Shown: positions 1-12,000 of the stretch, piece by piece | Numbering within the stretch: the first letter of the stretch is position 1 | Layout of the letters: each line of letters begins with the position of its first letter | Assembly (NCBI RefSeq): GCF_029873635.1 | Contig: NC_080418.1 | Coordinates: 9,934,062 to 9,998,061, forward strand | DNA length: 64,000 nucleotides | Reading direction: 5' to 3' | DNA from: Malania oleifera | Lineage: Eukaryota > Streptophyta > Magnoliopsida > Santalales > Ximeniaceae | Translations under genes and position numbers: made by a program | The notes under the pieces: model-generated | Told to the model about the DNA's origin: nothing | What the model saw: only the letters and a program-made list of their open reading frames with translations | The model's database searches: none

Positions 1-1274
1 TTTGGATCACTACATTCTCCCCTCAAAAGAATTTCTTCCTCGAAATTCGCTAATCAATTCTTGTACCTAACCATCATCATACCATGAATTCAATATACTC
101 CACGAATGTGCATAAATATGTTACTTAACATTCAAATCCTCAATTAAAACATCAAGCACTCAACTTGATCATAAACCGTCAAATCACAATACCCAAATTA
201 CCAAGATTCTCCTTTAAAGACTTTTCTCCTCCAATTAACTAACCTAATCTTCGAGTTCAAATTTCAAGTTCCAGTCTCTTTGCTCAGAAACATCACCGTC
301 GATAGATTTACTATGTTTTTTTTTAAACTCGCGACTGATTCAGAAAATCACAGAAGACCATTAAGGGGTTTCTGCCTCCAAGCTTTGAAACAAAACTCAA
401 AATTCCTACCAGTATCCTAATCTACCCGTTCCTATCCTCATCACCATCCATACCTATACTCTAGTAATAACCCTCCTAAAGTCTACAGAATCTATTTCCT
501 AACCTTTGATACCACCTTGTAACGCCCCGAACCCGAAACTGGGGTTCGGAGTGTTATTTAAAAATAAATCACTGATACCAAATAACTATATAGCGGAAGA
601 CCTCAATATTCATATACCAGAGTACTAAAAACCTTTTATTACATGAATATCTCCAATAAAAAAACTAATACATCCTTGGAAATTCTAAGATAAACCACAT
701 ATAACAAATTTAATAATTAATTTAAACTACTATTTTTAACCCCACTCATGCTTCCACTACACTACTCTAATTCCTGGCATACTCCATAGGGCATTTGAAA
801 AATATTTGATAATGATGGGGTGAGACACTTGTCAGTAAGGATGGAATAAATTATTATCAGTGTGTGGCAAATGAGTTTTAGTGTAGTCAAAATATAACAG
901 TTTAATAATTCACCAATAACTGAACAAACACTTGCAGACAATACTCGCACATACATCATCATCCATAACCAAAAATCGGCATACACATATATCATATGTA
1001 TTACCATAGTACATCCACCATCACAGATCACACCACAACATATCCACAATCACAATGCATTCAATTCACAAACACTATTATTTATAGCAAGAGTTTCCGA
1101 AGGATTGGGGAGTTTACATGCCCATACAAGTAACGCCCCTTTACTATGATACCTTATGTAAGTTTGCCCATTTAGCCTGGGTGCAGCTACAACTGATACC
1201 TATCAGGGTACTCACCTTATTCAGTAAGCTCTCGGGTGGAGAGTTTACTTCACTTCAATCATACAAAATGTCAC

Positions 1275-1690
1275 AGTTACAACACACAATACCTTATTCA
1301 TAGTAAATCGGTAAAACGAACTCCTCATCCCACTGCCAACGTTTTATCCCATTTATATAAATGACGATATAACGACCTCTTTATATCATTGCCAACGTTA
1401 TATCGTAATTTACATGAACGACAATACCACACCATAATATCAGTTAAATACACCACAACAATCACATCATTTCCACAATTACAACACACAAGACCTTGTT
1501 CATAGTAAATCGGTAAAACGAACTTCTCATTCTACTGTTTACCCCATTTATATAAATGACGATATAATGATCTCCTCATATCACTACCAACGTTATATCG
1601 CGATTTATATCAAGTATGATATAACAACCTCCTCATATCACTGCCAACGTTATATCGCAATTTGCATGAGCAACAACACAACATTATAAC
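1275..1690. repeat. About 203-bp tandem repeat inside the LTR
   Basis: A block beginning with ACAACACACAA and containing TAGTAAATCGGTAAAACGAA occurs at about 1278 and again at about 1481. Within and after it, a shorter unit with TGCCAACGTTATATCG recurs at about 1390, 1590 and 1645. Internal duplication within the minus-strand LTR; no gene here. Confidence 0.6.
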
Positions 1691-1877
1691 ATATCAATTA
1701 AATGTACCTCAACAATCACAACCAGTTTATTAGATATATAAAAACAAATTAATCTCATGCCACGGGATTTGAGTACTAATCATACTTGAATAAACTACCT
1801 GTAGAAAATATAACATATTATCCAAAACCTTTATCTTCATCCGTTTAATTCATTTAGAAAATCTTTTACACCATACA

Positions 1878-1878
<1 letters not shown>

Positions 1879-1930
<52 letters not shown>
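1879..1930. repeat. (TA)n microsatellite
   Basis: About 26 uninterrupted TA dinucleotides inside the LTR of the leftmost element. Confidence 0.9.
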
Positions 1931-1932
<2 letters not shown>

Positions 1933-2434
1933 CCCAAAACTATCATTTTCATATACTTGAATAATTCAAAAAAAATTCATATATCAAATCCTTGCAATTT
2001 ATTTAAATTCTAAAATATTCCCAAAAAAATATGATATAATCAAATACTACAATTTAGTCAGTTAATTTTGAAAATAACAATTATTATAAAATCTCTAGGC
2101 TCACAAACACCAATTTAATTAACTCGTACTAATACTAGTAATCTAAAATCTAATTTCCATATGTCAAAATATTCAGAAAAACGTATATATAATTTATGTA
2201 ATCTCATATTACAATTTAATTGGTTAAATTATAAAAATTCCTGGCATAATTTATTCCCCTTACCTCACCCCAAGAGTGGTGCCTACGATGCTCTTACGAC
2301 AAATCCACTCTAGTTAAAATGTCGGTGGTGGAGAATGGAACCCAGTGGTATTTTCTATTCTCCGATTGGCCAAAAATCGGAGAATAAATTGAAGAGAGAG
2401 GGAGACGAGCAGAGGAGAGAGAAAGAGACGTGAG

Positions 2435-2440
<6 letters not shown>

Positions 2441-2483
<43 letters not shown>
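2441..2483. repeat. (GA)n microsatellite
   Basis: About 21 GA units. On the minus strand this is a CT-rich stretch, comparable to the CT-rich leader just after the TATA box in the neighbouring LTR family (8.53 kb). Confidence 0.85.
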
Positions 2484-2485
<2 letters not shown>

Positions 2486-2603
2486 CTGTTGTTCAATTTC
2501 AATCTGAAATCCTGAAGGATCTCAGATCCTTTAGGTAACTAATATATATATATATATATAACTTATATTATAATATATTATATTATATTATATAATTTAA
2601 TAT

Positions 2604-3199
2604 AATGCGGCCAGCTTCGGGTCGAAGGGTGTGACGTCATCGCTTACTTGATCGTGTGTGTGTGTGTGATGAGCACTATACTAGAACTGTTTTGTGAAAA
2701 TACTGGAATTGTATTGAACTGTGTATGTTTTATGTCATGATAACACTCATATGCCACACACCGATATAACCTGGATCTGCCTTACTAAGAAGTGTCGCAC
2801 CCCTATTGTACGTATGTGCTTTTCAGGTCCTTCGAGTAACTGGAACTAGCGTCCTTGTGTTAGGAGTGTAGTGGTTGGTGTACTGGGGGTAGTACTTGTG
2901 TAAGTACTAGGACTTTATCGGGTTGTCATTTTGGGTTTTGGTTGACACCTAGGTTTATGTATTGTATTATGGAGCTTAGACTACTTTTGTATAAACTATG
3001 GTATGGTACAATGTATGTATAGAAAGAACAGTTTTTGCTGCCTATTTTTCATAAATGTGAATGTGTATAGGGTGTATGGGAACCCCATAGGGTCGAACCC
3101 TCATTCATTATGGAGTATCATTGGTATTTTGTATGATATAGGGACATGTTAGGTTACTAATTCACCTTTGGGTCTCATTACCAGGTTCTGGGCGTGACA
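2604..3199 (+). repeat. 5' LTR (3' portion only) of the 2.6-12.0 kb gypsy element
   Basis: This segment matches 11430-12000 almost base for base in order, including the CTTACTAAGAAGTGTCGCAC block, TTTTCAGGTCC, and the terminal GGGCGTGACA. The left two thirds of the LTR are absent. The primer binding site TGGTACAGAGC follows directly. Confidence 0.9.
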
Positions 3200-3465
3200 A
3201 CTTGGTACAGAGCTAACCAGGTTGCTAGGTCTTGTAGACTTGGTTAGGCGTAGCTATGTGTACTAACTAGAGTATAGGATGTAGGAAATGGGTAGAGTAG
3301 GTCGAGGGTTGTTTTTGTTGCTAGACAGGGACTCGTTGACGGTATTTTGTGCTTTTCCTGGAATGACGATTTTAGTAAAATCATGGCTAACCATTGATGA
3401 TTTCGTGTCGGTGTGATAGGACAGACCTGGACCCGTGAGATGGTAGTTAACACGATTAGTTGTAA

Positions 3466-4520
3466 ATGATTACGTTAATTGTACGTGACGTAGGAGTGCT
3501 AATAGATTCCTATTGTATTTTCAAAATGGAGCCCAAGGATAATAACTTGGAGAGTGGCTTCGAGGAGACTACGAGTGATGAGTCTCCTTCTGTGCCTCGA
3601 GGGTTGACAAGGCAAGTTATGTGGGAGATCGGGTGGAGTGTTAGGAGACGTGAACACTCTCCTACTACTATAGGGTGTACCATCGAAAGGTTCATAGGTA
3701 TGCACCCTCCGACATTCTCAAGAGGACCCGATCCGATGATAATGGAGGACTGGGTCGAGAAGACCGAGAGGATTCTGGAGGTTCTACACTGCACAGATAA
3801 GCAGAGAATCCTCTACGCTACCTTCCAGCTGTCTGGAGAGGCGAGGCGATGGTGGACTATGGTGCATCTACTGGAGAAGCAAAGATTCGGTCCTATAGAG
3901 ATGATATGGAGCCGTTTCAAGGAAGTGTTCTTTGAGAGATACTTCCTAGTCTCCATACGTGATGTAAAGGAGGATGAGTTCTTTGCTCTGATACAGGGAG
4001 ATATGACGGTGCAAGGGTATGCTGCTTGGTATATAAAGCTATCCTGTTTTGCTCTGTGTTTGATCTTGAACGAGTACGAGAAGACTCGGAGGTTTGAGAA
4101 GGGCATAAGGAAAGACATCCACAGGTTAGTGGGAATGCTTCAGATCCGTGAGTTTTCAATTTTGTGGATAAGGCCACTATGATTGAGACCGACATCCGAG
4201 AGGATGAGGTGGATCAGGAACCGAAGAAGAGGTCAGTAGCTTCTGGTTCTTAGTCTGGATCTCATCAAGGATCATGGAAGAAGAAGAACAAGGGCTCGGG
4301 TTACCGTCAGAATACTAAGTGCTAGAGTTCTCAGGTGAGTCAGTCGGGTGACCATTGTATCAGGTGCCACAGATGGCATAGTGGTGAATGCCAGCCATTT
4401 AGGGGTAACTGCTACAACTGTGGCCAGTTAGGTCACATGGCTCGGGATTGTCATGCACCAAAGAGGGGTATGCCCACTTCGAGTCAGAATCGGGGAAGTA
4501 ATCAGGTATCCCGAGGAACT
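3466..4520 (+). pseudogene. gag remnant of the gypsy element
   Basis: A Retrotrans_gag-type domain lies at about 3.7-4.15 kb (WVEKTERILEVLHCTDKQ, then GEARRWW). It is followed by a CCHC zinc knuckle (CYNCGQLGHMARDC) near 4410-4455. In life this would be the capsid/nucleocapsid polyprotein packaging the element RNA. Part of a broken fossil element. Confidence 0.85.
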
Positions 4521-4559
4521 TATCAGGCGAACACAGCTCCGGCAAGGGTATACTTGCTT

Positions 4560-7500
4560 ACTCCAGCGGATGCTGAGCATGCGGGGAATGTGGTGACAGG
4601 TACTATGATGTTACTTTTAAATAAAGCTGTGATTTTATTTGATTCAGGTGCGACCCACTCTTTTATATCTGCTAATTTTGTAAAATTGTGTGAGGTGGAG
4701 ACCTAAGTCATGAATGAAGAGTTGTCTGTAGCTATATCATCTGGGAGTGTATCATTCTTTAGGAGGATGTTAGAAGACTGCCCAGTGGTAATTCAGGGAA
4801 GACTGCTACTGATGAATCTTGTGGTATACGACATGTCTTGGTTTGATGTCATACTGGGGATGGATTGGTTATCCTCTACTTATGCTGTGATCGACTGTTG
4901 TGGAAAGGTGGTAGTATTCAGACCTCTTAGGGAACGGGAGTACGAGTTTGTAGGATCGTGTGTGCGTTCGACGTCATAGGTTCTATCAATGATACAGGTG
5001 AGGAGGTTACTCTTGGAGGGATGTCAGGGGAACCTAGCTTGCATGAGGGAACCGTCGCGAGATGAGTTGAAGCTTGAGGATATTTGAGTGGTTAACAAGT
5101 TCCTGGATGTGTTTCCTGAAGACTTACCCAGTTTACCTCTGGATCGTAAGGTGGAGTTGTGATGGAGTTGTTGCCTAGTAAGGCACCGATCTCTAAAGTT
5201 CTGTACCGGATGGCTCCAACAAAACTTCAGGAGTTGAAGGAGCAGTTGCAGGAATTACTAGACAAGGGCTTTATCAGACCGAGTGTTTTGCCCTGGGGAG
5301 CTCCAGTTCTGTTTGTGAAGAAGAAGGACGGGTCGATGCGTATGTGCATTGATTATCATGAGATCAACAAGGTGACTATGAAGAATCGTTACCCATTGCC
5401 TCGTATCGATGATCTCTTTGACCAGCTGCAGGGGACTCGGGTCTTTTCAAAGATGGACCTACGATCAGGGTATCATCAGGTGAGGGTTCAATCTGAGGAT
5501 GTTACAAAGACTGCTTTCCAAACCAAATACGACCACTATGAGTTTTTAGTCATGCCTTTTGGGTTAATGAATGCTCCAACAGTGTTCATGGATCCGATAA
5601 ACAAGGTTTTTCATAAGAACCTAGATCAATTTGTAGTGGTATTTATTGATGACATTCTGGTATACTTGAGGAGTTCGGAAAAGCATGGAAACCATCTGAA
5701 GTTGGTGCTATAGATTCAGCGGGAGAGGAAGTTGTATGCCAAGCTAAAGAAGTGTGAGTTTTGGTTGAATTAGGTCGCATTTTTAGGCTATGTGGAGTCT
5801 AAAGGTGGTATCTTAGTTGATCTTAGCAAGATCGAAGCTGTGGTGGACTAGGTGAGACCGAAGAGTGTGCAGGAGGTTCAGAGTTTTCTGGGACTGGCGG
5901 GTTATGATCGTCGGTTCGTGGAGGGATTCTTTAAATTGTCTGGACCTCTGACACGATTGGCCAGGAAGGGGGTGAATTTTGACTGGACCGAGGATTGCGA
6001 GCAGTGTTTCCAGGAGCTGAAATAGCGATTGGTTATTGCTTCGATTTTGATCATTCCTTCAGGGGATGGCAGTTTTGTTATCTATAGTGACGCATCTCTG
6101 AAGGGTTTGGGATGTGTGCTTATGCAACAGGGTAAGGTAATAGCTTATGCTTCTCGACAACTTAAGGAATACGAGAAGAATTACCCTACGCATGATCTGG
6201 AATTGGCTGCTGTAGTCTATGCACTGAAGATCGGGCGACACTACCTGTATGGTGTTTAGTGCGAGATTTTCATTGATCACAAAAGTCTCAGATACTTTTT
6301 CACACAGAAGGAGTTGAACATGAGACAGTGGAGGTGGCTTGAACTGATCAAGGACTACAATTGCACCATTAGCTATCACCCGGGGAAAGCCAATGTGGTG
6401 GCTGATGCATTGAGTCGAAAATCAGAGCGTGCAATAGTATCAGTCGTGGTAGCTCAACATCATATCAGACCGGATCTAGAAAACCTTGGTATAGAGTTGG
6501 TGTCCAATGATCATCAGGCTTTCATTACTAGTTTGGTAATCCACCCGACTTTGTTTGAGCATATTAAAGCCGCGCAGGCTAATGAGGTTTGGAACCAGGC
6601 TGGGGGAGGTGTGTTGAGGTTTGGAACCAGGCTGTGTGTTCCAAATGACAACGAGATCAGAAGGACAATTCTGGAGGAAGCGCATCGTTCTTTGTATATG
6701 GTACATCCGGGTAGTATGAAGATGTATCGGGATTTGTGCGAGACCTTCTGGTGAAGTGGTATGAAAATGGAGATTGTTCAGTTCGTGAAGTAGTGTCTGA
6801 CGTGTCAGAAGGTGAAAGCTAAACATCAGAGGCCGGTAGGGCCGGTACAGCCCTTAGCTATTTTGGAATGGAAATGTGAGTATATTTCCATGGACTTTGT
6901 GACCGGATTGCCGCCAGCACTTCACGGGAAAAATGCCATTTGGGTGATCGTGGACAAGTTGACAAAATCTGCTCACTTTTTACCGATGAATATTAGCTAC
7001 TCTTTGAGTAGGCTAGCACATTTGTACGTGTATGAGATAGTTAGAATGCGCGGGGTACCGGCGTCCATTGTGTCAGATTAAGACCCGAGGTTTACCTCTT
7101 GTTTCTAGAAGAACTTGCAAGAAGCAGTGGGGACGAAACTTACTTTTAGTACAACGTTCCCCCAGACTGATGGACAGTTGGAGAGGACAATACAGATCTT
7201 AGAGGATATGTTACGGGCTTGCGTGTTAGACTTTGGTGGTGGTTGGATGCAGTTTATGCCACTAGTAGAGTTTGCCTATAATAATAGCTTCGAGGCCAGT
7301 ATCGGGATGGGACTGTTCGAGGCTCTGTATGGTCGGAGGTGTCGGTCTCCTTTGTATTGGAATGAGGTTGGTGAACGTTAGGTGTTAGGACCTGAACTTG
7401 TGCAGCAGGTGTCTGAGAAGGTGGGTTTGATCCGAGATAGGATTAGATCGGCTCAGAGTTGGCAAAAGAGTTACACAGATGTTCGCCGCGTGAGTTGGAA

Positions 7501-7923
7501 TTCGAGGTGGGGGGTAAGGTATTTTTGAGGATCGCTCTAATGAAAGGGGTGATGAGATTCGGAAAGAAGGACAAGTTAAGCCCAAGGTATATCAGACCAT
7601 TCGAGGTTCTCAAGCAAGTGAGTCCGGTAGCCTACAGGATTGCACTACCCCCGACCCTCTCGAGGATCCATGATGTATTTCACGTATCCATGTTGAGGAG
7701 GTACGTGTCGGATCCTTCGCATATTATTAGTTACGAAAACTTGGAAATTGGGGATACTTTAGCATATGAGGAAGTACCTGTTCAGATTCTGGACCGTAAA
7801 GTTCAGAAGTTACGTACCAAGTATATACCGTTAGTGAAGGTATTGTTGCAGAATCACGAGGTTGAGGAAGCTTCTTGGGAATTGGAAGCGAAGATACGCC
7901 AGAAGTATCCACAGTTGTTCTGA
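4560..7923 (+). pseudogene. pol remnant of the gypsy element: PR-RT-RH-INT-chromodomain
   Basis: Recognisable parts in order: retropepsin-like protease (LFDSGATHSFIS, about 4.64 kb); reverse transcriptase (about 5.2-5.75 kb) with [27 protein letters not shown] and the catalytic FIDDIL; RNase H (about 6.03-6.4 kb, [15 protein letters not shown], then [15 protein letters not shown]); and integrase (about 6.6-7.4 kb, [22 protein letters not shown]). The 3' end has the [12 protein letters not shown] block and a chromodomain-type carboxy region (about 7.7-7.92 kb). The order RT-RH-INT plus chromodomain places it in the chromovirus branch of Ty3/gypsy. Broken. Confidence 0.9.
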
Positions 7924-8213
7924 GTTGTGGTTTTAATAGTAGAATCAGTGAGTATGTATGTTACCCTACTATTGGATTGGGATAAGTGGTTAGTTGTTGG
8001 GAGTGTGAATTATTGTGAACTCTTGAGATGGTTTATGTATGCAACCACGGTATTCTTCTACCATAAGTGAGGATGTGTATGTATTGTGACGAGGCTTCGA
8101 TGTAAGTAGCCGCCGGTCCTTTCTAGAGTTGAGAGTGTGTTTGGTGGTGTGAATGAGTTCATGAATGAGAAATTACAAATTTCGAGGACGAAATTTTTGT
8201 AAGGAGGGGTGGT

Positions 8214-11200
8214 TGTAAGAACCCGAATCGTGATATATGGAATAAATAAATAAGAGAAAGGTAAAATGATAATTGAGCAGGCTTTGTCGGCGAAACTAGA
8301 ATTCATCGACGAGGGCCCTTCTGTTGTTTGGTGACGAAATGCAGGTGTTCATCGACGAGGAGAAACCGAGGGGTTTTGGGAAATCTGAAAATCTCAGGCT
8401 CGTCGATGATGCCACCGCTTCATCGACGAAATCCATTTGTTGACTCATTAATGAAGACACCGCCTCGTCGACGAGGTTGACCAAGTCAAAGGGCTATAAA
8501 TATATTTTTCCATTGCTTCTTAGTTAAGTAATCAAAATCCTCTCTCTCTCTCTCTAGATTTCTTCGTCGTACGTTGCTAGAATCGACGATTCGACATTAC
8601 TACAAGGATCAGGGAAGGAATCTCTTCGAGATTTGTGGAACGAATCTTCGTTTCGAGCGTTTTTGGATTTTGACTCAAAATCGAGGTAAGACTTGGTTTT
8701 AATTCTAATATGGTAGTTCTGTAGAAATTGAAATTGTAAGTATGTTTTGTACTGTGGTTTATAAGTTTTGGGAACTCGGTTCGCTGTTTAGGAGCCTTAA
8801 TGTGGGTTTTGGATTTTGGGGAAAGGTAAAGGGATTCTGTTTATATCGGTTATTTTCGAAATCGGACTCGGTAGAACTGTGGTTCGCGGTCCTGTGTGTG
8901 TTTTGGTTGCTCATTTGGGGAAATCTAACAGGTAAAATTATGGGTTTTGAATATTATAATTTTGGGAAAAAGGGGGCATTGGGTTGCATCTCTGGTTTCG
9001 TTGGAAAACTGTAAATATATTGTGATATATATTGTGTTATGGAGATGGTCATGCCTTGACTTGTTTGAAACTGTATTTTGAAAATCATGATTGTTGAAAT
9101 TCCCAAATGAGTGTGGATTGATTTGTTATATGAATATGCATGTGTTGTGGTTTTCTGAAATGAGATATAGAAACGGGGTTCCGAATTGTTCCAGGTTGTG
9201 AAAGAGTGTCCGACTCTATATCTGAGGGTGTGAAATATTACCTACTAATGATTGGTAAGAGTGTTCGGCTCTATATCCGAGGGCGTGAGTCTTTCGGCTG
9301 ATCACCGAAGGGTGTGAATCCACCAGTTGTACTAGTACGATGCCATGCGAGCCTGGGGCTAAGCCATGTGCCAGAAACGCCGTGTAATGCAGGTCGGCTT
9401 CGGGTTGAAGTGTCACGCCCCAAACCCGCAGGTGGGTCCCAGGTGTGAATATAGTAACCTAACCTGTCTCTGTATCAATTCAAGCATACATAATACAATA
9501 CAATAAGAGGGTCCGACCCCGTAGGGTACACGGATGCCCTATACACATATACATATACATCCATACTCATCAGATACGCAGCGGAATACGATCTTTCTAT
9601 ACATGAACAGTACCATACTGGAGTTTATGCAAAACTATAACATACATTCCCATAATTACAACATACTCCGGGCGCCAACAGAAACCATCCTGACAACCCG
9701 GATACAAAAACTCGTACCTAGTAGGCACTAGCAGTAGCTAACGACACCCCCACTTCCGAATGCTAGGATGCTATACACGACTACCTGATGGACCTAAAAA
9801 AAAAACATTTGTACATACATTCGGGGTGAGACGCCTCTCAGTAAGGAAGAAAGCAAGTTATATCAGTGTGTGGCATACCGATGTTATTTTACATAAAACA
9901 TAACACTATACAATACGATACAGTTCAAAAACATTTCCATATAGTTCTAGTAATTTCACACATGCATTCCAGTACATACGATACCAAAACATATGGTCAG
10001 TGTCGTCACACTAATACGCAACTATGCTATGAAACCCAAAGCTTCAAGCGATTACATTGCCAATACGATGTAGCTCACAACAGTACGCAACTACTCAATG
10101 AATCCAAAGTTCCACAGCGATTACATTGCCAACACGCAACTACTCCATGAAACCCGAACTTCACAGTGATTACATTGCCATACAGTGTAGCTCACACCCC
10201 TTGGTGACCAGCTGGGATACATAGTGATATTTCACATCCTCGAATATAGAGACTGACACTCTCGCCCACGATTTTCACACCGGTTCATGGCGCAGCATAC
10301 GGTAATTAGCAGCCACATAGCTATTTCGGCGTACGGTAATTAGCCGCCACGAACCGATTTCACAAAACCTGGAATCATTTTGGAGCTCATACTCCTATAC
10401 ATATCAGCATACGGTAATAAGCCGCCACATAGTTGTTTTACAACATACCTGGAACAATTACATACAACCATACATACCACACTTATTTGGTTTACGGCAA
10501 ATCATATCATTTTCCATTTCAAGTATACAATTTATGCAAATATGGATAACAGTCATCTCAATAATACAGTTTAAAAAAAACGAACGATTTTCCAAACAAG
10601 GTAGAGATGATACCCGAAATCCCCAAATTTTTCCAAAAACTGTAACCCAAAAAACTTATATTTTACCCGATAAATTTTCCCAAATAAGTTACCAAAACAT
10701 ACATACGATCATAGCCTATAGTCTTACCGATTCTGATTTAAAAAATAAACTGATATAAACTGAATCCCCTTACTTTAACTCGAATTCCAACTACAAACTC
10801 TATGGTCCCCAAAACTACGAACTGAGACTCCAAAACCTACAAACCATAGTACAATACATGCTTACCATTCGTACTACTACACATATTCTAAATCATAAAT
10901 GAAAACCAAGCCTTACCTCGATTTTAGCCCGAAACCCAAAAACGCTCAAAACGAGATTCCAATATGCTAGAACTGTAGAGGATCCTTCCATGATCCTCAT
11001 AGTAACGTTGGATTTGTGAATCAGGCAACGAATGGCAAAGAAAACTAGAGAGAGAGAGTTCTTCAAGTTCTAGAGAGAGAGGGAGAGGATATTTGAGATT
11101 ACTTAGCTTCAAAGCAACCATTTTGGATATTTATAGCCCTTTGACTCGGCCGCCTTCGTCGACGAATTGACGTTCTCGTCGATGAGTTTGCCATTAGCTT

Positions 11201-12000
11201 CGTCGAAGAAGCGGTGGCCTTGTCAACGAATCGAATATTTCCAATTTTTTTCCGAACCACTTGGCATTCCTTCGTCGACGATCCTCTGAATTTCGTCGAC
11301 GAGGAGCCTTTAGCCTTCAGCCTTCGTCGATGAATGATGACCTCATCGACGAAGTCTGCACAATTACCTTTTTACCCCTCTCTTTCCAAATATCAAATCC
11401 ATATACCACGGTTCGGGTTCTTACTGGTGTGACGACATCGGTTACTTGATCATGCACACGTGTGTGTGATGAGCACTATACTCGAACTATTTTGTGAAAA
11501 TACTAGAATTGTATTGAACTGTGTATGTTTTATGTCATGATAACACTCATATGCCACACACAGATATAACATGGATCTGCCTTACTGAGAAGTGTCTCAC
11601 CCCTATCATACGTACATGTTTTTCAGGTCCTTCGCGTAACCAGAATTAGCGTCCTTGTGTCAGGAGCGTACTGGCCGGTGTAATGCGGGTAGTACTTGTG
11701 TAAGTACTAGGACTTTATCGGGTTGTCATTTTGGGTTTTGGTTGACACTTGGGTTTATGTATTGTATTATGAAGCTTAGACTCCTTTTGTATAAACTTTG
11801 GTATGGTACAATATATGTATAGAAAGAACAATTTCCGCTGCCTATTTGTCATATATGTGAATGTGTATAGGGTGTACGAAAACCCTACGGGGTCGGACCC
11901 TCATTCATTATAGTGTATCATTGGTGTTTTGTATGATATAGGGGACAGGTTAGGTTACTAATTCACCCCTGGGTCCTATTACCGAGTTCGGGGCGTGACA
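8214..12000 (+). repeat. 3' LTR of the gypsy element, split by a nested solo LTR
   Basis: It starts TGTAAGAACCCG just after a GGAGGGGT polypurine tract and ends GGGCGTGACA. Without the insert it is about 1.77 kb. The U3 (8290-8490) is packed with TCATCGACGA/TCGTCGACGA palindromes ahead of a TATA box (CTATAAATATA, about 8495). A CT-rich start and a GAGGTAAGAC donor-like site (about 8685) follow. The inverted insertion occupies 9411-11425. Confidence 0.88.
9411..11425 (-). mobile_element. Solo LTR of the same gypsy family, inverted and nested
   Basis: On the minus strand it begins TAAGAACCCGAACCG and ends GGGGCGTGACA. It contains the same landmarks as the host LTR in reverse: TCGTCGACGA palindromes (11.15-11.36 kb), a TATA box (GCTATAAATATCC, about 11130-11142) and the GAGAGGCGTCTCACCCC block (about 9820). 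No interior or second LTR is present. Internal short repeats occur: GCGATTACATTGCCAA-type units (10045-10175) and ACGGTAATTAGCCGCCAC units (10295-10430). Target duplications are not clear. About 2.0 kb, slightly longer than the LTR it sits in. Confidence 0.85.

Larger units (their letters stand above)
1..2603 (-). mobile_element. Ty3/gypsy LTR element with a very short interior, partial
   Basis: Read on the minus strand, bases 14-1 are the start of a 3' LTR (TGTAGTGATCC). They are preceded by a polypurine tract in the same context as the other Tekay/Del-type elements here: a TTCGAGGA-GAAAT block followed by GAGGGGAGAA. A second LTR boundary lies at 518, where the minus strand reads GGGGCGTTACA followed by TGGTATCAAAGG, a Met-tRNA-type primer binding site. 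The interior is therefore only about 500 bp (15-517), with no coding potential. The 5' LTR runs right from 518 and includes the family's conserved 'ACTGACAAGTGTCTCACCCC' block near 815-835. Its outer end was not found; it fades into AT-rich sequence at about 2603. Either a non-autonomous element or the product of a large internal deletion. Confidence 0.7.
2604..12000 (+). mobile_element. Ty3/gypsy Tekay/Del-type chromovirus-like element, broken
   Basis: The element has a partial 5' LTR (2604-3199), primer binding site (about 3203-3213), gag, protease, reverse transcriptase, RNase H, integrase and a chromodomain-type 3' end in canonical order. A polypurine tract (about 8200-8213) and a 3' LTR (8214-12000) follow. 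The left part of the 5' LTR is missing where it meets the minus-strand element at 2603/2604. The 3' LTR is split by an inverted solo LTR (9411-11425). The coding region is degenerate, with roughly ten or more breaks, so this is a fossil. By eye the shared LTR segments (2620-3199 against 11430-12000) differ at about 8-10% of sites, suggesting an insertion a few million years old. Confidence 0.92.

Noticed and set aside
2314-2502. Minus-strand frame with a long Ser-Leu repeat
   Set aside because: Pure product of the (GA)n microsatellite inside an LTR.
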